From Mesocentrotus franciscanus (Eukaryota; Echinodermata; Echinoidea; Camarodonta; Strongylocentrotidae): a DNA stretch of 64,000 nt. The notes below the pieces were generated by a model. The model was not told where the DNA came from and did not search any database. It saw nothing but the letters and a program-made list of their open reading frames with translations. The translations under genes and the position numbers were made by a program. This document shows positions 1 through 12,370 of the stretch, one piece after another (the first letter of the stretch is position 1; each line of letters starts with the position of its first letter). The DNA lies in assembly GCA_037976565.1 (NCBI GenBank), contig CP137686.1:28473458-28537457 (forward strand). The letters are read 5' to 3'.

Positions 1-501
1 GCTTCCCATTATTATTTTCATTTAAAACTAATCAAAAGAAGAAAGAAAAATGAGCTACAATGATCAATTTTTATTTTGTCATAAGTGTTTTTTAGCACTG
101 GAAGAAGACGAAGAAGAAAATGAAAATTGACAATTTTATTGTAAACATTGCTCCATTGTAATTTAAATCTACATTGTGCATATGTTGATAGCCAGAAGGG
201 CCTTAACTCATTATTTTGCAGGGATAAACACCAGTCTCATTTTAGTAAGAACAACAAAGATAACTGTGATTATACATTTACATTTAAATAGTTTCCAAAT
301 CAGTCTCCAGAATTTGATGTACATAGAAAAGGTATAGTAGGATGTTGGTGTTGGAGGTCAAATCTCGCTGATTAATGCTAATGGGTCCTTAGCACAATCT
401 TTTTTTCTTCAGATCTATATGATAGCAATTCCAAATATCCATTAAAAAAATATATATACCCATTTCTCTCTTTAATCATCCAGGCTCCCAGCAGGTGATA
501 T

Positions 502-958
502 AGACCTATTCACCTCAAGGGCAATAGGCTATTTTCGTAATAATAATAATAATAATAGTAATAATAATAATATATCTTGTTTACACAGGGTAGCCTTATC
601 AGTATTAATACTGTTCTCCCTGAGGTAATGTAACCAGATTAAATGCATGTATGTCTTTGTGAAGAGCCTAAATACAAATTATTTCATTCACCTGTTACAA
701 ATAATTTTATCTCAGTAGTCAGAATGCAAACTGCCTTCAGTATTTGTTGCTAGGTAGGACAAACATTATGGATTGCCCTACCTAACAACACATAATATAT
801 ATGCAGTTTGCATTCTGACTTTTGAAATACAATTATTCTTAACCAGTGAATTAAATAATTTGTATTGAGGCTCTTCACAAAGACGTAAATGCATTAAATT
901 TGGTTATGTGTACATTACGAAAATGGCCTATTGTGAAGTTGAGGAGTGGCCCAATACC
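502..958. repeat. Long imperfect hairpin / fold-back element
   Basis: Outer arms 505-540 (tattcacctcaagggcaata) and 915-950 are reverse complements. The complementarity continues inward: 650-700 with tcttcacaaagacgtaaatg near 870-895, then cagaatgcaaactgc (about 722) with gcagtttgcattctg (about 804), closing at ttgctaggtagg / cctacctaacaa. A TAA microsatellite (about 538-570) interrupts the left arm. A transcript would fold into a stem of roughly 200 bp. Confidence 0.8.
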
Positions 959-2564
959 TTTCCAAGCTTTAGAGTTCTCATTCTAATCATAATTCTTAAA
1001 TACATTCTAAAAGTTGAATGAAATATAGTGAACCACACCCACTAGTTATGACACGTGATGGTTGATTTGGTCAGGATTTTAGCTTCTCTACATGTTAAAG
1101 GGATTGGGTAACTTTGTCTCAGATTCTGAAACAAAATCCTGGATTTAGCTCATGCTGCAATTATAATTATAAACCTTTAGGTCCGTCAGGAACCCCATGA
1201 CTTTCACAAGCCGATCGCCTGTCTGATTATCAAGATATTTATGATTGGAAATCGAAATCAAATTTTGCGTTTTCCTAACGGTTTTCATAACACTAAAGTC
1301 TATTGGGGAAAACGAGTATGGTAAAACCGGTCACTCAAAGATTTTTACTTTTTTGAGGCACTTCTTGATCATTTTGAAGCGCAATTTTTTTAGGGCTTGA
1401 AGATTACACCATATCACAGACACTGATAACACATAGGGCCGTGCATCTCAGATTTAACATTGTTAAACCATGCCTTTAACAAAACTTCTAGTGAGCTACA
1501 TGTACCAAGTCCTGTTTCAACTTTATAGGGTAGCATTTTTTTCTGAAATTTCCTTCATAGTTCAATTTGGTTCAGTAAAAGATACAATGTAATTGTCCAA
1601 GGACTGTTTATACAATGTTTACAAATTAAGAATGGAACATGATATTGGATAACTAATTGAAAATATAGCAATGAGTTGTAAAAGTAATCTTTACAAATCA
1701 AAACTACACTTTCATAGAAATTAAAACACTTTAAAAACAACACATTCATAATTAAACAAAATAGAAATGAAAAGATTATTCAAATACTTAGCTGAGAAAT
1801 AACTTGTATGTTTAATTTGTTCAAGACAGCCTGGGAAGCAATATTTTTAAGCTATGCTGGCGACAATAAATGTAGGCTTTGAATTTGAATTCATTTGAAA
1901 TTTCCTTCTCTAGCTATACATGTAATCATATCTGTAATTTCAACATTGTTTTTACAAGAATTCTCACATATTTCTCCTTTAATATACTGAACATTGATAT
2001 TTTTTAATTACAGATATCATGGATGTAATCCAAGTTAAAACAAACAAACAAAAAATAATAAACTACATGTACACTGTAGTTTAAAGACAATGTCAAATTG
2101 TTAATGATGATTCTAATCTCTGTAGCAAATCCACACTTTGCTGCATACAGCAAGGAAATAGGCCTACATTGTGTGTCAAACTTGTTTTGTAATTTGGGTT
2201 ACGCCTGTTAATGAACATGTTTCTCATAATGCATAGAAATTTTTTGAAATTTTTGAAATCTGTATTTATAATGCACCAACTCCACATGACTAATGTGCTC
2301 AAGAAACAAAAGAAAAGTGAGAATGTAAAAATACACAAGAAAACGTGTTTCCCTTTCAGTTGAAAATCTAACTGTTCTAGTTACAATGGCAGCAAGACAG
2401 CATTTTGGTTATTGACTCTATAACGAGTAAAAAACAAAAGTGCAATCACCTTTTGATGATGTTAGTACTTCTGTTGAAATTGGAATATGATGAATTGAGG
2501 TCAAGAGGGGTTGTGGAAATAATGGTTCATTGAAAATCCACCCATAAACAGGGTTTCTGCAATT

Positions 2565-2967
2565 TTAAAGAAAAAGACCAGTTCTGGTCATGCGATTGCA
2601 TTGTGAAAGAAACGTTGTGGAATCGATCAGAAAAGGTTGATCATCTAGTATAAGTATTGGTGTGTACTGCAAGGTTCTGGAATCATCAAAATGATAAGAA
2701 ATTTGGCCCAGTCTTGGCAAAGTTACAAGCACTGTACACAGAAAGATGTATATGGGACTACGCGACCACGTGTGCGATATCTATTTGGTCCCAATAGATA
2801 TAATAATTTACCAAATATATCAATTCGTAGGCGGTTTCCGACTTTCCCGGCAAAATTTGTATCATCACGTATTAGTCGAAACATATTCTTTCACATGATT
2901 GGTAATGAGAGCTTCCATTTCATTTTTTTGAGAGAGGGGCGTTTCCAAAACTGGTCTATACCTTTAA
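2565..2967 (+). mobile_element. TTAA-flanked MITE, subfamily A, copy 1
   Basis: Bounded by TTAA on both sides with terminal inverted repeats of about 22 bp (TTAAAG..AGACCAGTTcTGG). The interior is the reverse complement of the copy at 9968-10362 along almost its whole length. There is no transposase frame. TTAA target sites suggest piggyBac-type mobilisation; the family itself is not named from memory. Confidence 0.85.
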
Positions 2968-4682
2968 GGAAAATGAGGAAATACATTGTACATTTGGAGT
3001 AGACCGCAAAATAGGAATCGCAACAAAGAATTTTGCAATAAATTTCAAGGGATGTGATAGCTTGATTTACAGCTTGCAATGACTGCTTTAATATGCAGCA
3101 AATATACAAGCCAACTACACATTACGCTCTACATCTTTACCATCTCAGTAATTGAAAATAAATCATGTCAAAACCAAGTGAAATAAGGAAACGATGGACT
3201 TCAGATTGAAGAGACATCATATGATTGATGACAATAAATGAATAGAGATGGTAGCTCAATGGTGGGAGAGCTTGCAATGGTTTCAGTTTCAGTTTTGATT
3301 GTTGTTGGAACTTCATAGTTCATACTGCATGCGACCTGTACAGCCTAGTTTAGCCCAGAATCTGGCTGGTTTTATATCTCCATGCTCCACCACCAATGTG
3401 ATCTCCTTGCCCCCTACTTGCTGCTAGCCGAGGGTGCCGTCATCCCCTAATAAGAATGCCCAGCAAAATCATTTTTCAGGCTGGGCGTACAAATTTATGG
3501 ATCATGCCATCTTTGGCGCACGTGCAGCAGAAAAGAAAAAAAGATTCTGGACTAGTACCAGACATACTGTACATATACATAATTCTTCTTCCATACAGAC
3601 GAGGAAAATTTGCTGATCTGACATTTGCTGTGGGCTTTGTTTCGTCGAAGATATGGGCTAGGAACTGAGATAGCTATTACGTGTTTAGCTGGTTTATGGT
3701 TAGGGTTAGGTATAGTGTTTGGTCCAGGATTGTAGTAAGGAGTTTGGTCAGTGTCAGAATTGACCATGGAGCAATTGTGGTCAGAGCATGTAACACAGAA
3801 CCAATAGCAGTAGGAAAGACTGGTTCAATTGGTTCTTGGTTCATAACCCTCCTAAATACTCAAAAATGAAGTTTTAACTGGAGGTTTAACTGGAGGTGGA
3901 ATCGGTTCAATTTATTCTTTTTCTCAATCATTAAAAACAATAATAATGTCAATAATGTATACGGTGTAAAATTAGGTGTGATTAAGGCAAAATGGAAACT
4001 ACTAAAAAGTTTGCACAAAGCTTGTATTATGTAAGGCATAGTCCCAAAGTATACCAAATTATTTTTTTTAAAGAATACATTACAGAATAACAACAAAACA
4101 AAAAGAAGCCAAACAAACAAGATCTACACTCAGCAAAGTTAATTCTTTAACACATAACTGTAAATAGAGTCTCCATGTATTTCAGGACAGACAGCTGGCT
4201 GTCTCCTAGGATTCAAGCAGGTAGAGTGCATGATTCAGGCTCGTGGGTTTCTAATGGAACATTTTGCCTGGAGGCCTCCTTTAGATTCATCTTCCATGCA
4301 TCTTAGCAAGCAAGCATAAGGACAATACCTCACATGATACATGATACTCTGGCCTTTCCAGCACATCAATATGTCAGATTATTCATAGAATTGCATACAT
4401 GTAGCATTTCAGTCTGTCATGGCAACAAAAATTACAAAATCATTGTAAGTTACATGGCTTTAAAAATATTAGAACAAGTACTTATAAGTGTTTTCAAACA
4501 TTTATCATGTTTGGGACCTTTTTTAAATAAAAGAAAGAATTGTTTCCTCAAAAATGGAGCATTGTTCTTACCGGTAGTTATTTGATGTACATGTACATGT
4601 AGATTCAGGTGCGTACATGTATTAGTACATTGAAGCTGTATGTTATTATCCAGAGTTAGAACCACATCTTTTAGAAGATATA

Positions 4683-5101
4683 TAATGCTAGGTTTACATT
4701 ATGTTTCCGGCGGCCACGGCAATCACGTTTCAGGCCACTGTGGACAAAACGGGATGGACGTGCGGGGGGACGGAATGGGCAAACGTGACAAGCCGTGATT
4801 GCCGTGAATGCCTGGCCAGATTTTTAAACTGTCAAAAAAATTGCCACGGCAGTCACTGTGCAAATGAGAAACCTATTAGGCCATAGTAAAACGGGGTGAA
4901 CAGTTTTTTCTTCTTTTGTTACTGCTTTGACAATGTGCAATGCCTGTAATGTAATGTAAACTTGTATGTGACAGAACGTAATAAAAAAACTTGGCAAGAC
5001 CTAACAAAACTTGAATATATAGAAAAAATGGCCAAAATCCCACGGTGCACTTCGTTTTGGGCAATTGGGGCTGCCGGGAACATAATGTAAACCTAGTATT
5101 A
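4683..5101. mobile_element. MITE with about 28-bp terminal inverted repeats
   Basis: The left end taatgctaggtttacattat and its continuation to ccggc are matched in reverse complement by ccgggaacataatgtaaacc at 5074-5099. The interior is comparatively GC-rich (gccacggcaatcacg, repeated as tgattgccgtg). No coding potential. Confidence 0.8.
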
Positions 5102-5438
5102 AAAGAGCCTGTTTTTTCGATGAAGTTCATCAGGGCTTCACATTAATGTTTCTTCACAGGGGGTCTAAATTATAGGGTCTTTGAAATATCAAAGATAGGG
5201 TGTCCAGAGTCAGATTTGGGGTCCCATATGTAGAAGGTGAATGTTAATGCCAAGCCCTGTTACATGTACATGTACATGTAGGCATTAGAAAAAAAACAGA
5301 TAAATAATAGTATTCTTGATTTATAAAGCACCTACATGTATTACATCTGTAATGTCTGTAAATTCTATTCTAATTACCCAGGCTGTCATCTGATCCGATC
5401 CGATCCTGCTAGCATACAGATGAGCTTTAACTTCCCTT

Positions 5439-5735
5439 TTAAAGATAGAGTTGAGTTTTGGTCATGCAATTGCACTGGGAAAGAATCTGTGTGGAAGCGA
5501 TTGGAAACAGTTGATCATGTAGCACTTCAGTATTGGTGTATACTGTGAGGTTGGGATAAAATGATAAGAAATTTGCCCAGTCATGCATTATAAAGTCACA
5601 TGCACTTTACACAGAAATGCGTATATGGGACTACATATAAATAAAGATGTGGCATGAAAGTGTGGTTCACAACCATTAGCTATTAATGTTCATATTTTGA
5701 ATATGAGCTAGGGCATTTGAAGAGGCATTCTTCAT
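5439..5735 (+). mobile_element. Truncated subfamily-B MITE
   Basis: Begins ttttaaagatagagttgagt and matches the reverse complement of subfamily B (tatatgggactac, tgtggcatgaa, catttgaagag blocks). It lacks the distal terminus, so it is an old truncated copy. Confidence 0.7.
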
Positions 5736-5785
5736 AGGGGACATTATTTATAGGGGACATTATTTCTATAATATTCTTCCACACA

Positions 5786-6122
5786 TAGGCCATATAAAAA
5801 AATATTCATGTTTAGCGTCCCGCCCGCTTCCTTTTTGGGGGCCGCCTGCCCTTTTTTTTTCTTCAAATTGTTTGTTCATTTTTTTTTTTTCTTAAATCTT
5901 AATGAAAAAACATGAAAAACATACTGCTAAAATAGTCTTTTTCTGAATTAAAAAAAAAACAAACATAAATGCTGACGGCCATCTTGAAAAATAGCCTGAC
6001 TGGCTGGAGGGAAAATGTACGGAGCTACCATTTTGAAAGAAAAAAAAAAGAAAGGGCCTCCTTCTTCCTATTTTTCAAAAAGGCAGGACGCTAAACATGT
6101 TTGTTTTTTTTAAATGGCCTTA
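5786..6122. mobile_element. MITE with about 37-bp terminal inverted repeats
   Basis: Left TAGGCCATATAAAAA...CATGTTTAGCGTCC and right GGACGCTAAACATG...TTTAAATGGCCTTA are reverse complements, giving a 337-bp element. It directly abuts the fold-back element starting at 6123. Confidence 0.82.
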
Positions 6123-6648
6123 TACCCCATTCACAGTGGCCTCAAAATTGGTAGCGGCGTTGTAGCGGAGCGGCGACACCGCCATAACACCGCTACAAAT
6201 GCATTCACAGTAGAAAAGTTATCCCGCTGCAGCAGCGGGATAAATATCATGTACCCATTCACGCTGCAGCGGGTGATTTTTATTACCTCCGTAACAAACA
6301 CGTGTATGCATGGCTCATGACCTGCGAGTGACCCCGATATGACCGGAAATACTTCAGCGCGGGGTTTTCGATTGCTTGAAATTGCGCGCGCTAGCTGTAC
6401 TTTACGTGTTTGTCGCGGTGTTATAGCGGAGAGCCTTCACACTGAGTAAACACCGCGACAGCAGCGGGACTGTCCCGCTGCTGTAGCTAGGCGAACCTAG
6501 CGATAGTTTGTCGCGGCGTTATCGCGAGGCGGTGTTATCCCGCGATAGTTTATAACGGGTCCGAGCCTTCACACTGAAGACAACACCGCGACAGCAGCGG
6601 GACAGTCCCGCTGCTGTCGCGGTGTTTGAGGCCACTGTGAATGGGGTA
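6123..6648. mobile_element. GC-rich fold-back element
   Basis: Terminal inverted repeats TACCCCATTCACAGTGGCCT and the complementary AGGCCACTGTGAATGGGGTA flank about 525 bp of GC-rich sequence. It is packed with short palindromes (cccgctgcagcagcggg, cagcgggactgtcccgctg) and repeats of the core motif caccgcgacagcagcggga. The composition is sharply unlike the AT-rich flanks. No transposase frame. Confidence 0.82.
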
Positions 6649-7344
6649 TTAGATAGAAAGAATGAAAAAGTTGAAAAATTTCTTGTTCACCTCTGCCAGA
6701 ACTCGACCTTCCCTTTAAAGGCTTCATACAGGAAACTGTTGTGGGTAGCTTGTATGAATCCGGACTTCCCCTTTTCATGTCAAGTGACACTGAGGGACGC
6801 ATGCATGACCACACCCAGATGGGAGATCATATTATGAGCATGTTATGAGCAAATCGGTCTCAAGGTTCAGCCCTAAAACCCTGTTTACACTGCTTTTGAA
6901 TACTGCACAACATCTATAGGTCTCAGTTGTAGGCAATGTTGATGCAGTATGGAAAGATTGCCCAATACAGATACCGGTACATGTACACAATGTAGTCATG
7001 ACAGGCAGGTGGACTCTATGTTCATGTACAGGTTCTCTTTTACATCATGTTTCAAGAACTACTATGTCAAAGGGAACAAATGAAAATGCATCGTCTTTCT
7101 AGACAAGCGACCTTTCTATACAGTTGGTCACTAAAGCAGGTTTGATGAGACACATACAATCATTTCCATGTAATTTGCTTTGGAATCTACATGTACATGT
7201 ATGTGTATGTGTAGGTAGTAGTATGTACAGTAGAATTCTTCAATCTTCAAGTTTCTGTAGATATATACATGTACATTTAAACATCCCACGCTGTACATGT
7301 GCATATGGCATAAACTTAACTTAAGGGGATAAAAGGATGTAAGA

Positions 7345-7950
7345 TTGATTGATTGATTGAATTGAATTAATTTATTGACAGTAAACTCACATTAGCCTGA
7401 AAAGACTGCTTTTCAGCTAGTCCGTGTTACAAACATAAAACAAATCATATAGACATCAAATTGAATAAATAAATACATGTGAAAAAAACATCTTAAAGAA
7501 ATATAAATATAACAAAGTGAAGAAAGAAATATTAAAAAAAATAGAAACATGATATGATATTTTTTTTTAAAGTGTCATATGAATGAATAAGGAACAACAA
7601 AATTAAATTAAAAAGCTAACATCATGGAAAGAACAAACGTAATGATATATGATATATGATATAAAAACTGTAATTTGAATAAATAAGGATAGGGGAGATG
7701 TAAAATTGAGTAGGATGAAGAAATGAAAAGGGATGGAGTGAAAGAAGGTGAGAAAAGGATGAGAATCTCAATATTGAAAGAGAGAAAGGGAAGTGGGAGA
7801 ACAGGAGAGTAAGAGGTGGGAAGGGGAGAGAGAGGGAGAGAGATAGAGAAGAAAAGGAGCAGGATAGACAGTGAGTGAGAGAGAGAGGGAGGGAGAGGGG
7901 AGAGAGAGGGGAGAGAAAGAGAGGGAGAGGGAGATGGACTAGTACAATGC
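7345..7950. repeat. ATTG tract and purine-rich low-complexity region
   Basis: Begins with a gattgattgattgaattgaa tract resembling a retroposon A-rich tail, and passes into a GA-rich purine strand from about 7,690 to 7,935. The minus-strand frame across it (Ser/Pro/Leu-rich) is compositional. Confidence 0.6.
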
Positions 7951-8994
7951 ATCTAAATGTACCTCCAGTTCAAATTGCCAGTGATTTGACAAAAGATGGA
8001 TTCTTTCATGTGAGATTGTAATCACAGTATTGGACACTAATGATTCTAATGAGCAGGTACATGTAATATAAATGACATAGGTGATTAATGAATAGCTCAG
8101 TAGATAGTAGGTACTGTAACTATATATGTGTGGGAAGTAGGAAGACTCAAAGAAAGAGGAAGGAGGTGAAAAATATTATTGCACTTGGCAAAACATGTGT
8201 TCATTACTCAGGTAGGAAAAAGAACAAATCAATGCTACAGACATTAGTTTGTTGACATGTACATGTAGATAGGGAGCTTGTGTTTCACTCATTTCTACTT
8301 ATAAAAAACTCTGTAAAACCGAGAGATTGCTTATTAAAAGCATCAAAACGATTGGAGTAGAAATGTAATATCGTTTTAAAAGAATGTGTTCAATTGAAAT
8401 GTGCAAATGTGCAAATAAATTATGATTATATGTAGTTTGCATTGTACAGACTTAGTTTTGAATTGAGAGCAGGTGTTGTATAACTTGTATTGCTGTTTTG
8501 ATAGAAAGTTTTTGAATAAAGTCTGTCTTTGGAGACTACACATTATTTAAACGCTCACTGTGGCCATGGCGTATGAAGGTGGAATACAAACATTGTCTGT
8601 TTGAATGACCTAACAGCTCTATATATAATACAGGTCAAACGGTTGACATTTATTTTGTTTGAATACCTTTATCGTTCGATTTACATTTTTGTTCAAGTAA
8701 TGCCTGGCCACAGAAGAATGAATAAAATTGAATTTCCATGTACTTGAAATTCATTTATTTTAGTGTTTTCTTTTTTTATGTGTTTGATTTGTGGATATGC
8801 ACGATCTTGAGCTCTAGTAAACTGTTGTTTTGCAGAAGTCGTACCAGAGTATTTATCATGTATACAGTAAAAAAAAAAAATTATTTGAACCAGCAAAATT
8901 TGAAAAGCCATCAGTCCCCTGGTTGCTTACTTCTAAAAAAGCATACACATGCTTTCTTAGCAGTCAGACAAACAAACCAACCAACTGATGTTAC

Positions 8995-9171
8995 TACAGT
9001 CAAACCTGCTTTAGTGACCACCTGTCTACAAAGACCACATTTTTTGTTTCCCTTGAAAATGGTTTCTCATTGAAACATGTACTAAAGGAACCTGTCTACA
9101 AAGACCACCTGTCTACAAAGGCCACTTTTTGTGTTTCCCTTGGGCGGTCGCTATAGACAGGTTTGACTGTA
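8995..9171. mobile_element. TA-flanked MITE, CAGTCAAACCTG family
   Basis: Ends TACAGTCAAACCTGCTTTAG and ctatagacaggtttgactgta are inverted repeats with TA outside. The interior repeats gtctacaaagaccac. The TA target site is of Tc1/mariner type. Confidence 0.82.
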
Positions 9172-9967
9172 TCAAAAATGTAAACTTTAAAAAGATTGCA
9201 GTGATGTTCCTTTCACTGCAAATTATTAACATACATGTACAATTGTGGGTCTATCACTAGGCCCTATACATGTATGTATTATAAATCAGAAATTATACTG
9301 TTTTGTCATGTTGTATTTCACTTCATTTATGAAGTGATACATATTTTATCAATACTGTAGGGCTTAGAAATTAAGTACCAATTTGTTGCATATTTTAGAG
9401 AAATTCACCATTCCCTGAAATTAAGACTACCTTCAAAAGCATCTATTGAATGAGAACTGCCCTTGGAAAAGAATAATCAAATTGAGTTGAAGAGCCCCAA
9501 ACTTTGACTAGTTTGCAAAACATCAAGTCATGAAGCCGTCAGAATACAATGATGAGGATTTCAGTTGGAAACGATAAATACAGACCTAATTCAATAAGTT
9601 TGGATATGACCCAAATTCCACAGCTAGAGTATATTGTTCCCATTGTTTATGAGAGAAGGATATACGTGCATAGGATGATATTCAGAATGGTTGTGTAAGG
9701 ATGGGTGATCATTTTATAATGCAGAAGTGAATGCCCTGATTAAATGGGTTTATGGGGTTAAAGTTCAATCTGCAATACCAAAAGAAGTTGCTTTGTTTAC
9801 TATCTAATTACTCAGCATTTTCATTTTCATTTCATACAGTGCTGAATTCATATATGTTGCTGTATTGTACATGTATGGTATTCAATTGACAATGGGTGTC
9901 TGGAAAACAGTCGAAACAAAATCCAAACTGAAAAGGAGTTCTGAGATTAGCAAGTACATCTTGTAGC

Positions 9968-10362
9968 TTAAAGGTATAGACCAGTTTTGGAAACGCCCCT
10001 CTCTCAAAAAGTGAAATGGTAGCTCTCATTACCAATCATGTCAAAGAATATGTTTTGACTAATACGTGATGATACAAATTTTGCCGGGAAACCGTCTATT
10101 AATTGATATATTTGGTAAATTATTATATCTATTGGGACCAAATAGATATCGCGCACGTGGTCTCGTAGTCCCATATACATCTTTCTGTGTACAGTGCTTG
10201 TAACTTTACCAAGACTGGGCCAAATTTCTTATCATTTTGATGATTCCAGAACCTTGCAGTACACACCAATACTTATTTGCGAGATGATCAACCTTTTCTG
10301 ATCGATTCCACAACGTTTCTTTCACAATGCAATCGCATGACCAGAACTGGTCTTTATCTTTA
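9968..10362 (-). mobile_element. TTAA-flanked MITE, subfamily A, copy 2
   Basis: It carries the same termini as the copy at 2565-2967, in opposite orientation. Its right-hand TTAA is shared with the subfamily-B element that follows immediately. Confidence 0.85.
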
Positions 10363-10717
10363 AAGAGAAGGTTGAGTTCTCGGGAGGGGTGAAAATAATT
10401 TGTGAGCGTTTTCATTGTAATTATGCAAGTGTGGAAGAACATCAAAGGAAAAATGTTTCCTGAAAAGCATGGCTCTTCAAATGCCTTCATATTCTAAATA
10501 TGACATTTAATAGCATAAAAAGGGGACAACATTTTTATGCCACATGTTTGTGTAGTCCCATATACATCTTTCTGTGTACAGTGCTTGTTACTTTTACCAA
10601 GACTGGGTCAAATTTCCTATCAATTTGATTCCAGAACCTTGCAGTACACACCAATTCTTATATGCTTATATTCTTTCACAATGTAATCGCAAGACCAGAA
10701 CTGAAGCTTATCTTTAA
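10359..10717 (-). mobile_element. TTAA-flanked MITE, subfamily B, copy 1
   Basis: Starts TTAAAGAGAAGGTTGAGTTC and ends in a degenerate complementary terminus before TTAA. The right half (gtagtcccatatacatcttt onward) is shared with subfamily A and the left half differs, so the subfamilies look like recombinants or deletion derivatives. Two copies sit head to tail here. Confidence 0.82.
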
Positions 10718-10771
10718 TGCCTTAATTGTGAGCCCTTGAGACTCTGAATGAAGTGTTCATGCTATGTACAG

Positions 10772-11292
10772 CGTGTCCACACACAAAACAATTTATCCCG
10801 AAACTCTATAACGATACGTCGTATAAAGAATCATCGTATAAATTCCAGGGTGTCCACACACAAGAAACGTCGTATAAAGAATCATCGTATAAATTCCAGG
10901 GTGTCCACACACACAAGAAAGTAATCCCAAAACTCTACAGCGAAATGTCGTATAGGTGCGCAGTTTGCTACTGCGGTCATGAAATGGAAGCGGAAATGAG
11001 AGGTCAGGTCTCCTTTCGCGGCGATCCGACGTTAAGCCCGCCCAGTTAGACTAGTTCCGTCCACACACAAAATTTTCGTGATTAAGCGTGATTAGGCGTG
11101 ATTAGTTATTGAGTTCTAGTTCGAACGATGCCCAAACCTGCGTTTCGTTATACAACGTTTTGTTATACGACGTATCGTTAGTAAGCGTCCACACACACAA
11201 TTTCATCATATAACTATCGCGAAACGGTATAACTATCGCGAAACGGTATAACTAATCACGCCTAATCACGGAAAATGTTGTGTGTGGACAGG
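10772..11292. mobile_element. Fold-back element with CCACACACAA ends
   Basis: Starts gtgtccacacacaaaaca and ends tgttgtgtgtggacag. The terminal motif recurs internally at about 10,852, 10,903, 11,060 and 11,189. A 49-bp unit (cgtcgtataaagaatcatcg ... ccagggtgtcc) is tandemly duplicated. Cold-spot dinucleotides such as CG are frequent (atcgcgaaacggtataac twice). Confidence 0.8.
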
Positions 11293-11623
11293 GGGGTACA
11301 TGTATGTCTACATGATCTATTATCTGTTTTTCTGCAATATCATGTGATGAATGAATGTATTAACCCTCTCTGTTGTCATCATTACAGTAAGAAAACTTGT
11401 GTTTGATTGATAACAGATTTACATTGAAAACTTTATACCTTAATTAATTGGATTTGTCCTCACTCTTTTGCTGATAGATCTGTTTATTTCACTTTGATGC
11501 TTTTATTGAAGACATTGTACAAGTTTTATAATGCCCTTCTGGCTCTCAACAGAAAACAGTCATACAGTATGCAATCTAATTCTGAGCTGGAATACAGTCT
11601 TGCTAATAATGCACGGTCTCCAT

Positions 11624-12370
11624 TACTATGATCATGGACCTATTACGGATGGACATTCATTGTTTTCTTAACGAATTCATTGTGATTGTCTCCGTCAATG
11701 TCGTCTCAATAACATTCCGTACATGTTTCTTCACTTTGATCTCATGATGGTCGCCGCCAAAAAGCCGGGACAGAATCAAGATAGTGATTTTACACATGTT
11801 AATCTACATGCGCAGAAGATAATAACTCGCTTAAATCATGGAAAATCGATGTGCAGTTCTCGTTAATAATTGAAAATTGTTGTTCCGTGTACTGTATTTT
11901 ATTTTGAAAAACATGTTGATATTACCAGATAGAGGTTAAATATTTGGATTGGTTGTGACTTAAAATCCTGTTTCCCCCAATTTCCTCATAATATTCCAGA
12001 GTTACAACGCACAGGGCTTATAAAGATCATGGCCTTCTAATTGTTTTATAAGGTCATGGGAGTGTGCGAAAGTGTGCGAATCAGTAATAATACATTTCAT
12101 ATCACCCAAATCGTCTGCTTTTCAACTTTGCTGCTCCCCATTGGGGATGTTTTTATTTAAGACACACTCTTACAGAGCACACCATCCAAACAAAACCCAA
12201 GAGAGGGAAACTGCTCCTTTGTCAATGACCGAAAATGCTTACGCAGTCGTTATTGTTAAAACAGCTGAATGTTCTCATGAAGATGCACATAATCAGAAGG
12301 CGGTGACTATCATTGGATCAAAGAAAGAATCACGCTGAATGTCCATCCGTAATAGGTCCATGCTATGATG
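11624..12370. mobile_element. Inverted-repeat element, about 750 bp
   Basis: Left arm catggacctattacggatgg acattca (about 11,634-11,660) is matched by tgaatgtccatccgtaatag gtccatg near 12,335-12,361. A second inner pair (tcatgatggtcgccgcc with ggcggtgactatcattgg) extends the arms. The plus-strand frame of 88 codons inside (12072-12338) matches no family I know. Confidence 0.78.

Noticed and set aside
3697..3710. Telomere-like gttagggttagg
   Set aside because: Only two units, with a similarly short complement at about 41,068; not an interstitial telomeric tract.
10753..11049. 98-codon frame with repeated SYKESSYKFQGVHT
   Set aside because: The repeat is the tandem 49-bp unit of the fold-back element and the frame has no other support.
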